Below, in pieces: positions 1 through 9,546 of a DNA stretch of 45,476 nt (its first letter is position 1; each line of letters opens with the position of its first letter). The translations under genes and the position numbers were made by a program. This DNA comes from Acidimicrobiales bacterium (GTDB lineage: Bacteria; Actinomycetota; Acidimicrobiia; Acidimicrobiales; Aldehydirespiratoraceae), in the NCBI GenBank assembly GCA_029263215.1, contig JAJCXY010000079.1, positions 1-45,476 of the forward strand, in the 5' to 3' direction. The notes beneath the pieces were generated by a model. That model saw only the letters and a program-made list of their open reading frames with translations, searched no databases and was not told where the DNA came from.

Positions 1-533
1 GCGAGGTATCCGAGCACCGTGGCCCGCGCCCACCGATGTTCTCGCAGCGACAACACCATGCCCAGGCCGAGAACGAGGAAAAGCGCTTCGGAGTAGGCGA
101 GGACGAGGACGAATGCAGGCGGAAACAGCGCCAAGATCCGGACCGCTCTCTGGGCCGTGCGGGCGTCGTGGGTTTCCAGCATCACGAGTCGGTAGAGCAA
201 CACCCCGGCGAGGAGGGCGAACAGGTTGGCCATCATCACCAGGGCGACGTCGGGGCCGCCGGTGAACCAGCCGACGAAGCGACCGAGAAGGGGCCATAGG
301 GGAAAGAACCTCACGGCGGGGTCGTCGGCTCCCAGATAGCCGACATCTGCTATCTGGCGATACCACGTACCGTCCCACGCCAGCAGGCCGTCGTCGACGG
401 GTGTGAATGCCGGCGGGGGTTCCAGCCGATCGACGACCGCTCGGGTGATCACGAAAGCCGTAGCGACGTAGAGGCGCGCTTCGAACCAGGTTGAGACCGC
501 GGAGCGAACGTCGGGGCCGATCGCTCGTTTCAT
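1..533 (-). CDS. PIG-V-like membrane mannosyltransferase, C-terminus cut by window edge
   Basis: Reading leftward from an ATG at 533, the frame stays open to the window edge (about 177 residues). The protein is hydrophobic. It has a WDGTWY motif near residue 55, followed by FFPLWPLLGRF and later LAYSEALFLVLGLG. These match the PIG-V/GPI-mannosyltransferase-II-like family, GT-C enzymes that transfer mannose from a polyprenyl-phosphate donor on the outer face of the membrane; the D of WDG is the probable catalytic region. Its ATG overlaps the TGA of the upstream glycosyltransferase gene (ATGA), so the two are translationally coupled and probably act in one pathway. The acceptor cannot be told from sequence. 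Only the N-terminal part is visible. Confidence 0.8.
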   Translation of the reverse strand, partial: MKRAIGPDVRSAVSTWFEARLYVATAFVITRAVVDRLEPPPAFTPVDDGLLAWDGTWYRQIADVGYLGADDPAVRFFPLWPLLGRFVGWFTGGPDVALVMMANLFALLAGVLLYRLVMLETHDARTAQRAVRILALFPPAFVLVLAYSEALFLVLGLGMVLSLREHRWARATVLGYL

Positions 534-2065
534 CGTGTTTCGTACCGGATCAAGAACATCGACTCGGACACGTCGGTGTTGGCAACCACGCTGTGGGCTG
601 TGCGCAGGCTCGTGAATGTGCCCGCCATCGCCGCGCAGCGATTCCCGAAGCCGAGGTAGCCGGTGGAACCCACGAACCAGATGTCGCCGTCGGCGGAATC
701 CGACAGCTTCTGGGCGAACTCTTCGGGTGGGGTGGCCTCGATCCGGTCGACATAGTCGTACCAGTCCACCGTGAACCCGTCGCCGGAAGGATAGGCAGCA
801 ACGGAGATGCCCGTATCCAGGTAGTGCGTGGTGGCGGGGCCGATCTGATCGGGGCAGAACACGATCATGTCGCCCGGCTGGGCATCGCGGCTGATGGCGA
901 TCGCGACCTCCTCGCCCTGTGAGCGAGTCCGGCGAGCCTCGTCGACGCCGACCGCGAGGCCCAGTGACACCACCAGCAGTAGCGAGATGGTGCGAGCCGG
1001 GTCGGGGAGCACCGCGATGCCCCTCCCGGCGAGCACCATCACGAATGGCACCACCACGGCGGCATAGCGGGCCTCGAACCCTCCGGCGGTCGCCAGCGCG
1101 GCGATGGCGCCAACCGCGAGCGTGATCACGAGAACCGCGGCTTCGACGTGGGCGGGCCCGGACGTGGCGAAACTCAGCTCGAGCCGACGCCCGACCGCAG
1201 CCACCGGAGCCAGAGTCCCCACCAGGACAAGAACGAGCATCAAAATGCCGAGGGTCTCGCCCTCGAAACGGTTGTTGCCACCGATCGCCTGCAGCGTCTC
1301 CACGAGCACCTCGGTGGGGCGAGCTCGCTCGGCCCACGGAGTGCCGGTGTGGGCCAGTTGATCCAGGAACACGTCGATCCAGATGAGCAGGCTGGCTGCC
1401 CCCACCGCGATCGCCGCGGCCGTGCGGAGCGAGGCCCGTCGCACCGAGGCATCACCGCGGCGGGCCGCCTCGACGAGCATCAACACCGCGCCGGCCAGGA
1501 GAAAGAACGTCCAGTAGTGAGTGTGCGCCAGAGCTGCGGCGCAGATCGCCACCAGGCTGAGGCGGCCGAGACTGGGTCTCTGATGGGCCCGCTCGGTAGC
1601 CCACCAGCCGACCGCCACGAGGAAGGCCACGAGAGCGTACATGCGGGTTTCGGTGCCGTAGCGGAGAAGGAACGGTGAAGTGAGTGCGACCGCCCCCGCC
1701 GCAAACGCGGCCGGGCGACCGTAGGGCCGAGCGAGACGCCAGATGAAGGGCACTGTGGCCAGCGAGAACAACCCCGAAAGAGCCCGGGTGGCTCCGGCCG
1801 ACGATCCGAAGAGATCGATCCACCAGCCGAGCACCAGGTAGTAGAGGGCTGGATGGCCATCTCTGCGCAGGGCCTCGGCGAGGGGAACATCGCCATCGGC
1901 TATGTGCACCGAGAGAGCCTCGTCGAGCCACAGCGGGGAGTCGGCAACGAAGCGCAACACGACACCACCCACGAGCGCGACAACGGCGACAGCCGGACCC
2001 ACACCCCACCACCGCCATCGGGGGGTTTCGTCGGCCCGATCCGGGATTCGGTCGGCGGTGGTCAC
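530..2065 (-). CDS. GT39-like integral membrane glycosyltransferase
   Basis: About 511 residues with roughly ten hydrophobic segments. Near the N-terminus an extracytoplasmic loop carries LWLDEALSVHIA, then GHPALYYLVLGWW. This is the arrangement of GT-C enzymes of the PMT/ArnT (GT39) superfamily, where the acidic pair is catalytic and a polyprenyl-phosphate sugar is the donor. A soluble C-terminal domain of about 120 residues follows the last membrane helix. I prefer the GTG at 2065 because TAGGTT lies 8 bases upstream, as at other genes here; an in-frame GTG at 2086 would add 7 residues. It ends in an ATGA overlap with the PIG-V-like gene. The sugar and acceptor are unknown. Confidence 0.8.
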   Translation of the reverse strand: MTTADRIPDRADETPRWRWWGVGPAVAVVALVGGVVLRFVADSPLWLDEALSVHIADGDVPLAEALRRDGHPALYYLVLGWWIDLFGSSAGATRALSGLFSLATVPFIWRLARPYGRPAAFAAGAVALTSPFLLRYGTETRMYALVAFLVAVGWWATERAHQRPSLGRLSLVAICAAALAHTHYWTFFLLAGAVLMLVEAARRGDASVRRASLRTAAAIAVGAASLLIWIDVFLDQLAHTGTPWAERARPTEVLVETLQAIGGNNRFEGETLGILMLVLVLVGTLAPVAAVGRRLELSFATSGPAHVEAAVLVITLAVGAIAALATAGGFEARYAAVVVPFVMVLAGRGIAVLPDPARTISLLLVVSLGLAVGVDEARRTRSQGEEVAIAISRDAQPGDMIVFCPDQIGPATTHYLDTGISVAAYPSGDGFTVDWYDYVDRIEATPPEEFAQKLSDSADGDIWFVGSTGYLGFGNRCAAMAGTFTSLRTAHSVVANTDVSESMFLIRYETR

Positions 2066-2073
2066 GGGGGTGG

Positions 2074-2079
2074 AACCTA
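2074..2079 (-). promoter_or_regulatory. Putative -10 element (TAGGTT) for the GT39-like gene
   Basis: The hexamer TAGGTT on the minus strand ends 8 bases before the GTG at 2065, which fits a leaderless transcript. No convincing -35 box is visible. Confidence 0.4.
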
Positions 2080-2134
2080 GTCTCACTCAGAGCGCGGGGC
2101 GGTACCCGGTGGGCCCGGAGTCGGCTCGGTTCGG

Positions 2135-3877
2135 CTACTCGATTACGGCGACGACGTCGCCGCCACCGACGGAGTCGCCCTCGCTCACCCGAATCTCGGT
2201 GATGGTGCCGGCCTTTTCGGCCACGACATTGTTTTCCATCTTCATCGCTTCGAGCACGACGATCGGATCACCGGCCTCGACGCTGTCGCCGATCGCCACC
2301 GAGATCTTCACGATGGTGCCCTGCATCGGCACGGTGACATCGCCGCTTCCACTGCCGCCCGACTGGTCGCTGGACTTGCGCCGGCTGCGCGGCGCGGTGC
2401 TGCCCCCATCGGCGGTCTCGGGCACCCACATCGAGACGCTGAAACGTTTGCCGTTGACCTCGACATCGAGCTCTCGCTTGACCTTGACGTCGGAGTCGTC
2501 GCCGCTGCCGCCGGTGGCGGGCGATCCGACCATCGACAGATCGAGGGTCTCCTCCACCCACTTGGTCGAGTGTTGGATGGCCGCGAAATCGGGGTGCTGG
2601 AGGATGGCGATGTCGGCGGGGATCGTGGTGGCGACCCCCTCCACCTTCAGCTCGCCGAGCGCACGCAGCATGCGAGCGATGGCGGTGGGGCGGTCGTGGC
2701 CCCACACGATGAGCTTGCCGATGAGGTTGTCGTAGAACTGGCTGATCTCGTCGCCGGCCTCGTAGCCGGTGTCGAAACGAGTGCCGAATCCGTCGGGGGT
2801 CGACAGGGCGGTGATCGGACCCGGCGATGGGAGGAAAGCCCCTCCGGCAGGATCCTCGGCGTTGATCCTCACCTCGATGGCGTGACCCCGCACCTCGATG
2901 TCGTCCTGGGTGAAAGCGAGGGCCTCGCCTGCGGCGACCTTCAGCTGTTGTTCGACCAGATCGATGCCGGTGACCAGTTCAGTGGCAGGGTGCTCGACCT
3001 GAAGGCGGGTGTTCATCTCGAGGTAGTAGAACCCTCCGTCTTCGTAGAGAAACTCGACCGTGCCGGCGTTGACATAGTCGCAGCCCTTCGCCACTTTCAC
3101 CGCGGCGTCACCCATGGCGGTGATGATGTCGGCCGGGATCCCTGCTGCGGGGGCTTCCTCGATGAGTTTCTGATGGCGCCGCTGAGCCGAGCAGTCGCGA
3201 GTACCGAGGTAGACGCAGTTGCCGTGGCTGTCGGCCAGGATCTGCACCTCCACGTGTCGGGGCTTGGTTAGGTAGCGCTCCATGTAGCACTCATCACGAC
3301 CAAAGTAGCTCAGTGCCTCGCGCTTGGCGGAGGCCAACTGGCCGGCGGCCTCGTCGGCGGATCCGACCACCTTCATCCCGCGGCCCCCACCGCCGTAGGC
3401 GGCCTTGATCGCAACCGGCCAGCCCTTGGCTTCGCCGAAGGCGACTATCTCATCGGGGCTCGTGAGCAGATCCGTGGTGCCGGGAACGCCGGCGACGTCT
3501 ACCTTCTCCGCCGCTTCACGGGCGGAGATCTTGTCGCCCATGATGTCGATGGCCGAAGGTGGAGGGCCGATGAAGGTGACGCCTCGCTGGGTGATGGCAC
3601 GAGCGAAGTCGGCGTTTTCTGAGAAGAAGCCGTAGCCGGGGTGGACGGCATCAGCGCCGCTCGCCTCGATGGCGGCGAGTATTGCGTCGGTGGCGAGGTA
3701 TGACTCGGCCGCGGTCTGGCCCCCGAGGGCATAGGCCTCGTCGGCGAGGCGAACGTGAAGGGCATCGCGATCGAGATCGCTGTAGACGGCCACGCTCGGA
3801 ATACCGAGCTCACGGCAGGCCCTGATCACCCGTACCGCGATCTCCCCCCGGTTTGCGATGAGAACTTTCGAAAACAC
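2135..3877 (-). CDS. accA3: Acyl-CoA carboxylase alpha subunit (biotin carboxylase plus biotin carrier)
   Basis: 580 residues from a GTG start. Residues 1-450 form a biotin carboxylase (MFSKVLIANRGEIAVRVIRA at the N-terminus, ATP-grasp glycine-rich loop GGGGRGMKV at 162-170, a later EMNTRLQVEHP motif). The last 75 residues are a biotinyl carrier domain with EAMKMEN, and the biotin-accepting lysine is K546. It carboxylates biotin with ATP and bicarbonate for a partner carboxyltransferase (AccD type, not in this window), supplying malonyl- or methylmalonyl-CoA for lipid synthesis. The size and domain order match actinobacterial AccA3/BccA. The linker before the carrier domain (about 455-508) is low complexity, rich in G, S and charged residues. 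It is divergent from its likely biotin ligase with only 18 bases between start codons. Confidence 0.95.
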   Translation of the reverse strand: MFSKVLIANRGEIAVRVIRACRELGIPSVAVYSDLDRDALHVRLADEAYALGGQTAAESYLATDAILAAIEASGADAVHPGYGFFSENADFARAITQRGVTFIGPPPSAIDIMGDKISAREAAEKVDVAGVPGTTDLLTSPDEIVAFGEAKGWPVAIKAAYGGGGRGMKVVGSADEAAGQLASAKREALSYFGRDECYMERYLTKPRHVEVQILADSHGNCVYLGTRDCSAQRRHQKLIEEAPAAGIPADIITAMGDAAVKVAKGCDYVNAGTVEFLYEDGGFYYLEMNTRLQVEHPATELVTGIDLVEQQLKVAAGEALAFTQDDIEVRGHAIEVRINAEDPAGGAFLPSPGPITALSTPDGFGTRFDTGYEAGDEISQFYDNLIGKLIVWGHDRPTAIARMLRALGELKVEGVATTIPADIAILQHPDFAAIQHSTKWVEETLDLSMVGSPATGGSGDDSDVKVKRELDVEVNGKRFSVSMWVPETADGGSTAPRSRRKSSDQSGGSGSGDVTVPMQGTIVKISVAIGDSVEAGDPIVVLEAMKMENNVVAEKAGTITEIRVSEGDSVGGGDVVAVIE

Positions 3878-3881
3878 GTGC

Positions 3882-3890
3882 TAATCACTA
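3882..3890. promoter_or_regulatory. Overlapping face-to-face -10-like sites between accA3 and birA
   Basis: The 18-base spacer holds TAATCA on the plus strand (3882-3887), 8 bases before the birA ATG, and TAGTGA on the minus strand (3890-3885), 7 bases before the accA3 GTG. They share three bases. Both lack the usual final T, so this is tentative, but the spacer is so short that the two promoters must overlap in any case. Confidence 0.3.
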
Positions 3891-3895
3891 GTCCA

Positions 3896-4675
3896 ATGAA
3901 CGTCGAAGATACGACACCAGAGCATAATGCGTTCCGCCTCAGTGCCACAGAGGCCGCCATCGCCGGGCTCGAGTCCTTCCGCCACGTCGCCTCCACCGGG
4001 TCGACCAATACCGATCTGGCCGATGAGGCCCGGGCCGGTCGGCTCGAACCATCGGTGTTGGTAACCGACTTCCAGAGCAAGGGCAGGGGCCGCCTCGATC
4101 GGGCTTGGGAAGCAAGCAGCGGGCAACACCTGCTGGTGAGCTTTCGCCTCCCCGTCGATGCAGGCGCCCCGTCGGATGTTGTCAACGCGGTGGCCGCGGC
4201 CGCACGCGGGGCGGCCGATGGACTCATCGACCCATCGGTGGCATTCAAATGGCCCAATGATCTGGTGGTGGTCGACGGTCCGAAGCTGGGAAAGCTCGCA
4301 GGGGTTCTGGCTGAGTACGTGCCGGGCGAGCCAGGCATCGTTGTCGTGGGTGTGGGACTCAACGTGGGTCCGATCGCGGTGGACGGGGCCACGTCGGTGG
4401 CGGACTGCGGGGGAAATCCCGACCGCGATCTTGTCCTTGCCTCCCTGATCAGGGGTCTTCCCCATCGGCTAACTCACCGCGACGCCGTCGAGCACGAGCT
4501 GAGACACCACTCCGCGACCCTTGGCACCCAGGTGAAGGTCTTGCTTCCCGACGGCCTTGTGCTCACCGGCGCCGCGATCGACCTCGACCGGGACGGTCGC
4601 CTTCTGGTCAACGACGGGGAAACGGTGCACGCTGTGTCCGTCGGCGACGTCGTCCATCTGCGACCCGACACCTGA
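3896..4675 (+). CDS. birA: Biotin--[acetyl-CoA-carboxylase] ligase, catalytic domain only
   Basis: 259 residues. It activates biotin as biotinyl-AMP and attaches it to the carrier-domain lysine of biotin enzymes, here presumably K546 of the adjacent AccA3. BPL motifs are clear: STGSTN at 33-38, GRGRLDRAW at 63-71, KWPND at 118-122, a following GKLAGVLAE, then VVGVGLNVG. A small C-terminal SH3-like domain completes the protein. There is no N-terminal helix-turn-helix, so it is a monofunctional (class I) ligase and should not be a DNA-binding repressor like E. coli BirA. The start at 3896 is chosen because the family begins near this point and an upstream extension would run into accA3. Confidence 0.93.
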   Translation: MNVEDTTPEHNAFRLSATEAAIAGLESFRHVASTGSTNTDLADEARAGRLEPSVLVTDFQSKGRGRLDRAWEASSGQHLLVSFRLPVDAGAPSDVVNAVAAAARGAADGLIDPSVAFKWPNDLVVVDGPKLGKLAGVLAEYVPGEPGIVVVGVGLNVGPIAVDGATSVADCGGNPDRDLVLASLIRGLPHRLTHRDAVEHELRHHSATLGTQVKVLLPDGLVLTGAAIDLDRDGRLLVNDGETVHAVSVGDVVHLRPDT

Positions 4676-4704
4676 CCGATACCAATACAGGGTCCCGACG
4701 CGAC

Positions 4705-4710
4705 TACCAT
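4705..4710 (+). promoter_or_regulatory. Putative -10 element (TACCAT) for the LCP gene
   Basis: TACCAT ends 8 bases before the GTG at 4719, consistent with leaderless transcription. No clear -35 box. Confidence 0.4.
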
Positions 4711-4718
4711 CCGGCGCC

Positions 4719-6254
4719 GTGGTGGCCGACGGCAAGGTTGTCCTGCGGCGAACGTGGCCGCAGCGAATCGTCATGATCGCCTGCATCGGCGTGATCGGCG
4801 GTGCCCTCGCCGCGGCCTGGTTCGTGCAGAACCTCTATGTAGCGGTGGCCGAGATCCCTCGTGTCCAATTCTCCGGCGATCTGCTCATCACCGATACTGC
4901 ACCCGGAGCCCCCGTCAACTTCGTGGTGATCGGCAACGACAGCGCGCTCGGAATCGATCCCGACGACCCGATCCACATCGGTCGTATCCTTGACGATCGG
5001 GGCACCCATAACGCCGACAGCATCTCGCTGGTGAGAGTCGACCCGGTGGCGCGCCAGGTTTGGGTGCTCTCGATTCCACGGGATCTCCTGGTCGACGTTC
5101 CCGGGAGCACGGAGTGGAAGATTCACTCTGCATCGATCATCGGCGGCCCGGAGTTGCTGGTGCAGACGATCAGCGAGACCTTCGATATCCGGCTCAACCA
5201 CTATGTGCAGCTCGACTTCTTGGCCTTCGAGGCGGTGGTCGACCAGCTGAACGGCGTGCCCGTGTGGTTCGTGAATCCCGCCCGCGACCTCGAGAGCGGC
5301 CTCGACGTGCCTGTCGCCGGCTGCGTTGTGCTGGATGGCCGAAGTGCCCTGAACTACGTTCGTTCTCGCAACTACGAGGAGTTCATCGCAGGTGCGTGGG
5401 TCTCGGTCGGAAACGAGCAACCCGACCTGGCCCGGATCCAGCGACAGCAGGATTTTCTGGTGCTGGCGCTCGATCGAGCCGTTGCTCGGGGGGCACGAAG
5501 TTTCACAACCATGTCGTCGTTGATCGTCGCGGGAGCCCAGAGCGTGGTGCTCGATCAGGGCCTCACTCCGGCCGAACTCATCGATCTCGCCGAGGCGTTC
5601 ACCGACTTCGACCCGGCTTCCTTGCATCGCTTCTCACTCGAGGTGCTGCCCGAACGCGACTACCGCGACCTGGGTGATGTCGCCCACTTCATCGACGGAC
5701 CCGCCAACCAGGATGCTCTCGACATCTTCCGCGGCGTAGCGGACGGTATCGCCCGAGACGAAGTTCGTTTCTCGGTGGTCGGACCCGACATCGTGATCGT
5801 CGACAGCGAGGCGGAGGCGTTGGCGAACCTCGACTTCGACATCTCTGGCCAGCGCCAGCTGGCGACGACAACCGAGCCGTCGATCATCGTCTACCCGCCC
5901 GGCGCGATCGGTGAGGCCGAATTGCTGGCCAGCTACCTCATACCGGTTCCTGCCCTGGTGGAGGATCAGGCGGCCACCGAACTCACCCTGGTGCTCGGAC
6001 AGGACCACCAGGAGGTCTCCATCTTCTTCCCCCAGAACCTCGTCGAGGTTCGTGAGGCGATAGCCGCTCACGGCCTCGTCGACCTCCCCGATCTGGGCCC
6101 GACGAGCACCAGTACGCTTCCGGCCGCCACTTCTTCCACGAGCTCCACCTCGCTCGCAGCGGGCGACGTTACGTCCACCACATCGCCGCTTGCTCCCACC
6201 TCCACCCTTTCGAACACACTCGGGCGGCCGCCCGAGGGCGAGTCCTGCGGCTGA
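4719..6254 (+). CDS. LytR-CpsA-Psr (LCP) family cell-wall polymer ligase
   Basis: About 511 residues. One membrane helix (about residues 15-35) anchors an extracytoplasmic LCP domain: ADSISLVRVDP, then VWVLSIPRDLLVDVPG, HYVQLDFLAFEAVVDQLNGV, LNYVRSRNYEEF and an arginine-containing ARIQRQQDFL segment. LCP proteins transfer polyprenyl-pyrophosphate-linked glycopolymers onto peptidoglycan. A LytR_C-like domain follows (IIVYPPGAIGEAELLASYL, about 385-450), then a Ser/Thr-rich tail of about 50 residues with repeated TSS/TST runs, probably disordered or glycosylated. GTG at 4719 is preferred because of the -10-like TACCAT; GTG at 4722 is equally possible. Upstream of the sugar-nucleotide genes, it probably attaches their product to the wall. 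Confidence 0.88.
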   Translation: MVADGKVVLRRTWPQRIVMIACIGVIGGALAAAWFVQNLYVAVAEIPRVQFSGDLLITDTAPGAPVNFVVIGNDSALGIDPDDPIHIGRILDDRGTHNADSISLVRVDPVARQVWVLSIPRDLLVDVPGSTEWKIHSASIIGGPELLVQTISETFDIRLNHYVQLDFLAFEAVVDQLNGVPVWFVNPARDLESGLDVPVAGCVVLDGRSALNYVRSRNYEEFIAGAWVSVGNEQPDLARIQRQQDFLVLALDRAVARGARSFTTMSSLIVAGAQSVVLDQGLTPAELIDLAEAFTDFDPASLHRFSLEVLPERDYRDLGDVAHFIDGPANQDALDIFRGVADGIARDEVRFSVVGPDIVIVDSEAEALANLDFDISGQRQLATTTEPSIIVYPPGAIGEAELLASYLIPVPALVEDQAATELTLVLGQDHQEVSIFFPQNLVEVREAIAAHGLVDLPDLGPTSTSTLPAATSSTSSTSLAAGDVTSTTSPLAPTSTLSNTLGRPPEGESCG

Positions 6255-6277
6255 CCTTTCCGTCCCAATCGCAGGCC

Positions 6278-6283
6278 TACACT
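6278..6283 (+). promoter_or_regulatory. Putative -10 element (TACACT) upstream of ugd
   Basis: GCCTACACT occurs here and again before ahcY (35911-35918). It would give a leader of about 50 bases containing a GGGAG ribosome-binding site (6329-6333) five bases before the ugd ATG. Confidence 0.35.
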
Positions 6284-6338
6284 CATAGCTGGCGCGCTGA
6301 TGCCGATTCGGGATACGAAACCACGCTCGGGAGCGAGA

Positions 6339-7610
6339 ATGAACAGCACGATCGCCGTCGTCGGCACTGGCTACGTAGGCCTCACCACGGGCGCTTGTTT
6401 CGCCCACCTCGGACACCGTGTGATTTGTGCCGACATAGTGCCCGAGAAGGTCGAGCAGCTCCAGCGAGGCGAGATCCCGATCCATGAGGCCGGTCTTTCC
6501 GAACTCGTCGCTGAGGGCCTCGAATCAGGCAACATCTCGTTTGTGCTGGGGGCCGCGAACGCGGTTCGCGGCGCCGATTTCGTGTACCTCTGTGTTCCCA
6601 CCCCCCAGTCCGCCGACGGCTCCGCCGATCTGAGCTACCTGCAGGCCGCGGCGGCCGAGATAAGTCCTCACCTTCAGCCGGGCGTGGTCGTCGTCAACAA
6701 GTCCACTGTTCCGGTGGGATCGACGCTGCTGGTGGAGCAGGCCCTAGGGCGCTCCGACATTCCCGTCGTGTCGAATCCCGAGTTCTTACGTGAGGGCAGT
6801 GCGGTCGACGACTTCCTCAACCCCGATCGGGTCGTGATCGGTGCCGACGACCAGGCCGCCGCGGGCCGGGTGGCGTCGCTCTATCTCGGTGTTCGCGCAC
6901 CGATCATGGTCACCGACCCGGCATCGGCGGAAACCTGCAAGTACGCCGCCAATGCTTTCCTCGCCACGAAACTCTCATTCACCAACGCGATCGCCGCGGT
7001 GTGCGAAGCGGTCGGGGCCGATGTCAACGACGTGTTGCTGGGGATGGGATACGACCATCGCATCGGACACGAGTTTCTGCGGCCGGGTCCGGGTTGGGGT
7101 GGCTCGTGCTTCCCCAAGGACACGCGTGCGATCATCACGATCGCCGAGGACGCGGGATACGACTTCTCCCTGCTGCGAGGGGTCGTGGAGGTCAACGACG
7201 AGCAGTTCGAGCGCGTCGTCCGCAAGGTCGAGTCGGTGATATCCCTCGAGGGCAACACCGTGGCCATGCTCGGCATTGCCTTCAAGGCCGGCACCGACGA
7301 CGTTCGCGAGTCGCCGGCCCTCGAAGTCGCGAAACGACTCATCGCCAAGGGTGCAAGAGTACGGGCCTACGACCCGGCCGTGCACAGCACCGAGGTCGAC
7401 GGCCTCGAGGTGGTGGGCGACGCCTACGCCGCATGTGAGGGAGCCTCGGCCCTGGTGGTGGCCACCGAATGGGACGAGTTCAAGTGGCTCGATCTCGACA
7501 AACTCGCCGACTCCATGCTGGCCCGCCATGTGGTGGATGCCCGCAACCTGCTCGACAGAGGCGCCCTCCGGCGCCGCGGGTTCACCTATCAGGGCGTGGG
7601 TCGCTCCTAG
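6339..7610 (+). CDS. ugd: UDP-glucose 6-dehydrogenase
   Basis: 423 residues. It oxidises UDP-glucose twice with NAD+ to UDP-glucuronate. The N-terminal Rossmann motif [10 protein letters not shown] is at 9-18, the NPEFLREG segment at 146-153, the catalytic lysine region CKYAANAF at 200-207 and the catalytic cysteine in GGSCFPKDT (C257). The C-terminal UDP-binding domain contains [16 protein letters not shown]. The ATG at 6339 is preferred over an upstream GTG because it sits right before the Rossmann strand and has an SD-like GGGAG. Its TAG stop overlaps the GTG of the next gene (TAGTG), which uses its product. Confidence 0.96.
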   Translation: MNSTIAVVGTGYVGLTTGACFAHLGHRVICADIVPEKVEQLQRGEIPIHEAGLSELVAEGLESGNISFVLGAANAVRGADFVYLCVPTPQSADGSADLSYLQAAAAEISPHLQPGVVVVNKSTVPVGSTLLVEQALGRSDIPVVSNPEFLREGSAVDDFLNPDRVVIGADDQAAAGRVASLYLGVRAPIMVTDPASAETCKYAANAFLATKLSFTNAIAAVCEAVGADVNDVLLGMGYDHRIGHEFLRPGPGWGGSCFPKDTRAIITIAEDAGYDFSLLRGVVEVNDEQFERVVRKVESVISLEGNTVAMLGIAFKAGTDDVRESPALEVAKRLIAKGARVRAYDPAVHSTEVDGLEVVGDAYAACEGASALVVATEWDEFKWLDLDKLADSMLARHVVDARNLLDRGALRRRGFTYQGVGRS

Positions 7611-8548
7611 TGCCGCGGGTAGTGGTCACCGGGGGAGCCGGCTTCCTCGGCTCACATCTCGCCGACGCCCTGCTGGGCCGCGGCGACCAGGTGGTGGCCA
7701 TCGACAATCTGGTCACCGGCGACGTCGCGAACATCGAACACCTCTTCACCAATCACGGATTCACGTTCATCGAACACGATGTGTCGAGCTATGTGTGGGT
7801 GCCGGGTGAGGTTGATGCCGTTCTCCACTTCGCCAGTCCGGCCTCTCCGATCGACTATCTGGAGATGCCCATACAGACCCTGAAAGTCGGCTCCTTGGGT
7901 ACCCACAACACACTCGGGTTGGCCAAAGAAAAGGGAGCAAAGTATCTCCTCGCGTCGACGTCGGAGGTCTACGGCGATCCTCACGTGCACCCCCAGACCG
8001 AGGACTACTGGGGGAACGTGAATCCGGTCGGACCCAGAGGTGTCTACGACGAAGCGAAGCGCTTCGCGGAGGCGATGACGATGGCCTATCGGCGCTATCA
8101 CGGCCTCGATACGCGAATCGTCCGGATCTTCAACACCTATGGCCCTCGGATGCGGCCCGGCGACGGGCGCGTCGTCTCCAACTTCATCGTTCAGGCCCTA
8201 CGGGGAGAGCCGCTCACCATCTACGGCACCGGCACCCAGACCCGGAGTTTCTGCTTCGTCGACGACGAGATACGGGGCCTCATGGCCCTCCTCGATTCCG
8301 ACGAGACCGACCCCGTCAACATCGGCAACCCCCACGAGTTCACGGTGAGAGAACTTGCCGATGTCGTCATCGACGTGGTCGGTTCCGAATCGGAGATCGT
8401 GACGCGGCCCCTGCCTCCTGACGACCCCACCCAGCGGTGTCCCGACATCAGCCGGGCTCGAGAGATCCTCCGATGGGAGCCGAAAGTGCAGCTCCGCGAA
8501 GGGGTCGAGAGAACGGTGGAGTACTTCGCGAAGACCTTGGCTGTCTAG
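7610..8548 (+). CDS. uxs: UDP-glucuronate decarboxylase (UDP-xylose synthase)
   Basis: 312 residues, an extended short-chain dehydrogenase. [14 protein letters not shown] is the NAD site, STSEVYGDP carries the catalytic serine/glutamate region, and YDEAKRFAE holds the Tyr-Lys pair. The segment [19 protein letters not shown] is the signature separating UXS from other epimerases. It converts UDP-glucuronate to UDP-xylose, directly after Ugd. The GTG at 7610 overlaps the ugd stop by one base, and in-frame upstream sequence is only the complement-frame of ugd. Its stop codon shares the palindrome CTAG with the stop of the convergent fucose synthase gene. Confidence 0.93.
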   Translation: MPRVVVTGGAGFLGSHLADALLGRGDQVVAIDNLVTGDVANIEHLFTNHGFTFIEHDVSSYVWVPGEVDAVLHFASPASPIDYLEMPIQTLKVGSLGTHNTLGLAKEKGAKYLLASTSEVYGDPHVHPQTEDYWGNVNPVGPRGVYDEAKRFAEAMTMAYRRYHGLDTRIVRIFNTYGPRMRPGDGRVVSNFIVQALRGEPLTIYGTGTQTRSFCFVDDEIRGLMALLDSDETDPVNIGNPHEFTVRELADVVIDVVGSESEIVTRPLPPDDPTQRCPDISRAREILRWEPKVQLREGVERTVEYFAKTLAV

Positions 8549-9507
8549 GAGAGGCGGGATTCAGCCAGGTCTCGATTGGCCTCATACCACTCGACGGTCG
8601 TGGCCAGCCCCTCACGAAAGTCGGTGGTGGCGGTGAACCCGAAGAGTTCCCGGGCTCGGCTGGCATCGACGCTACGGCGGGGCTGGCCGTCGGGCTTGCT
8701 CTGGTCCCAACGGATCCGGCCTTCGAACCGGGTGACATCGGCGATGATCTCCACCAGTTCCTTGATGAGAAGTTCGCGGTCGGCGCCGAGGTTTACCGGC
8801 TCGGGGCCGTCCCAATGCTCGGCCGCTCTGACAATGCCTTCGGCGGCATCGTCGACATACAAGAACTCTCGGCTCGCGCTGCCCGTGCCCCACACCTCGA
8901 TCTCATCGGTCCCTTGCTCCCGGGCCAACACACACTTGCGGATCAGGGCGGGGATCACGTGGGAGACGTCGGGGTGGAACTTGTCGCCGGGGCCGTAGAG
9001 GTTGGTGGGCATCAGGTAGACGCCCCGCTGACCGTACTGGGCCCGGTTGGCCTGCAGATGCACCAGATGAGCGAGCTTGGCGATGCCGTAAGGGGCGTTG
9101 GTCTCCTCGGGATAGCCGTTCCACAGCGATGTTTCCTCGAAGGGAACAGGTGTGTGTTTCGGGTAGGAGCAGATCGTGCCGACTACCACCGTCTTTGCGA
9201 CCTCGGCCACGCGAGCCCCCTCGATCACATTGGTGCCGAGGACCAGGTTCTCGAGGTAGAGGTCGGCCGGCGCGGCCATATTGGCCCCGATACCGCCGAC
9301 CCGGGCAGCGAGATGAATGATGATGTCGGGCCTGCTGTCGGCGATCGCCGATTCGGTTGCGACAGGGTCGCGAAAGTCGACCTCAGAACTCGATGGGGCC
9401 ACGATGTCGCTGACCCCTCGGCTGCGAAGGGCGCTCTGCACCGCGCCACCGAGAAACCCGGTGCCGCCGGTGAGCAAGAACCGCTGGCGCTCGAACGGAG
9501 TCGACAT
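8545..9507 (-). CDS. fcl: GDP-L-fucose synthase (epimerase/reductase)
   Basis: 320 residues. It 3,5-epimerises and reduces GDP-4-keto-6-deoxymannose (the Gmd product) with NADPH to GDP-L-fucose. Visible motifs are the Rossmann [40 protein letters not shown] and the catalytic [11 protein letters not shown] (Tyr, Lys), followed by [13 protein letters not shown]; together these are typical of WcaG/Fcl. I chose the ATG at 9507 because it precedes the first strand and TACGAT lies 9 bases upstream. The gene is isolated on the minus strand between plus-strand genes and its stop overlaps that of uxs by four bases. Gmd is encoded 8 kb away. Confidence 0.93.
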   Translation of the reverse strand: MSTPFERQRFLLTGGTGFLGGAVQSALRSRGVSDIVAPSSSEVDFRDPVATESAIADSRPDIIIHLAARVGGIGANMAAPADLYLENLVLGTNVIEGARVAEVAKTVVVGTICSYPKHTPVPFEETSLWNGYPEETNAPYGIAKLAHLVHLQANRAQYGQRGVYLMPTNLYGPGDKFHPDVSHVIPALIRKCVLAREQGTDEIEVWGTGSASREFLYVDDAAEGIVRAAEHWDGPEPVNLGADRELLIKELVEIIADVTRFEGRIRWDQSKPDGQPRRSVDASRARELFGFTATTDFREGLATTVEWYEANRDLAESRLS

Positions 9508-9516
9508 TGGGAGGAG

Positions 9517-9522
9517 ATCGTA
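9517..9522 (-). promoter_or_regulatory. Putative -10 element (TACGAT) for fcl
   Basis: TACGAT on the minus strand ends 9 bases before the fcl ATG. It lies inside the 39-base spacer shared with the divergent glycosyltransferase gene. Confidence 0.35.
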
Positions 9523-9546
9523 GCTGCTCGTGACAGACTTCGGCCC

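Noticed and set aside
530..2065. Protein O-mannosyltransferase (Pmt) assignment
   Set aside because: The GT39-like acidic motif is present, but the length and C-terminal domain differ from actinobacterial Pmt, so a specific substrate is not claimed.
8437..9546. In-frame extension of the GT4 gene by 370 codons upstream of 9547
   Set aside because: The extension lies opposite fcl and its translation has no domain character; the GT4 family begins at the GTG at 9547.
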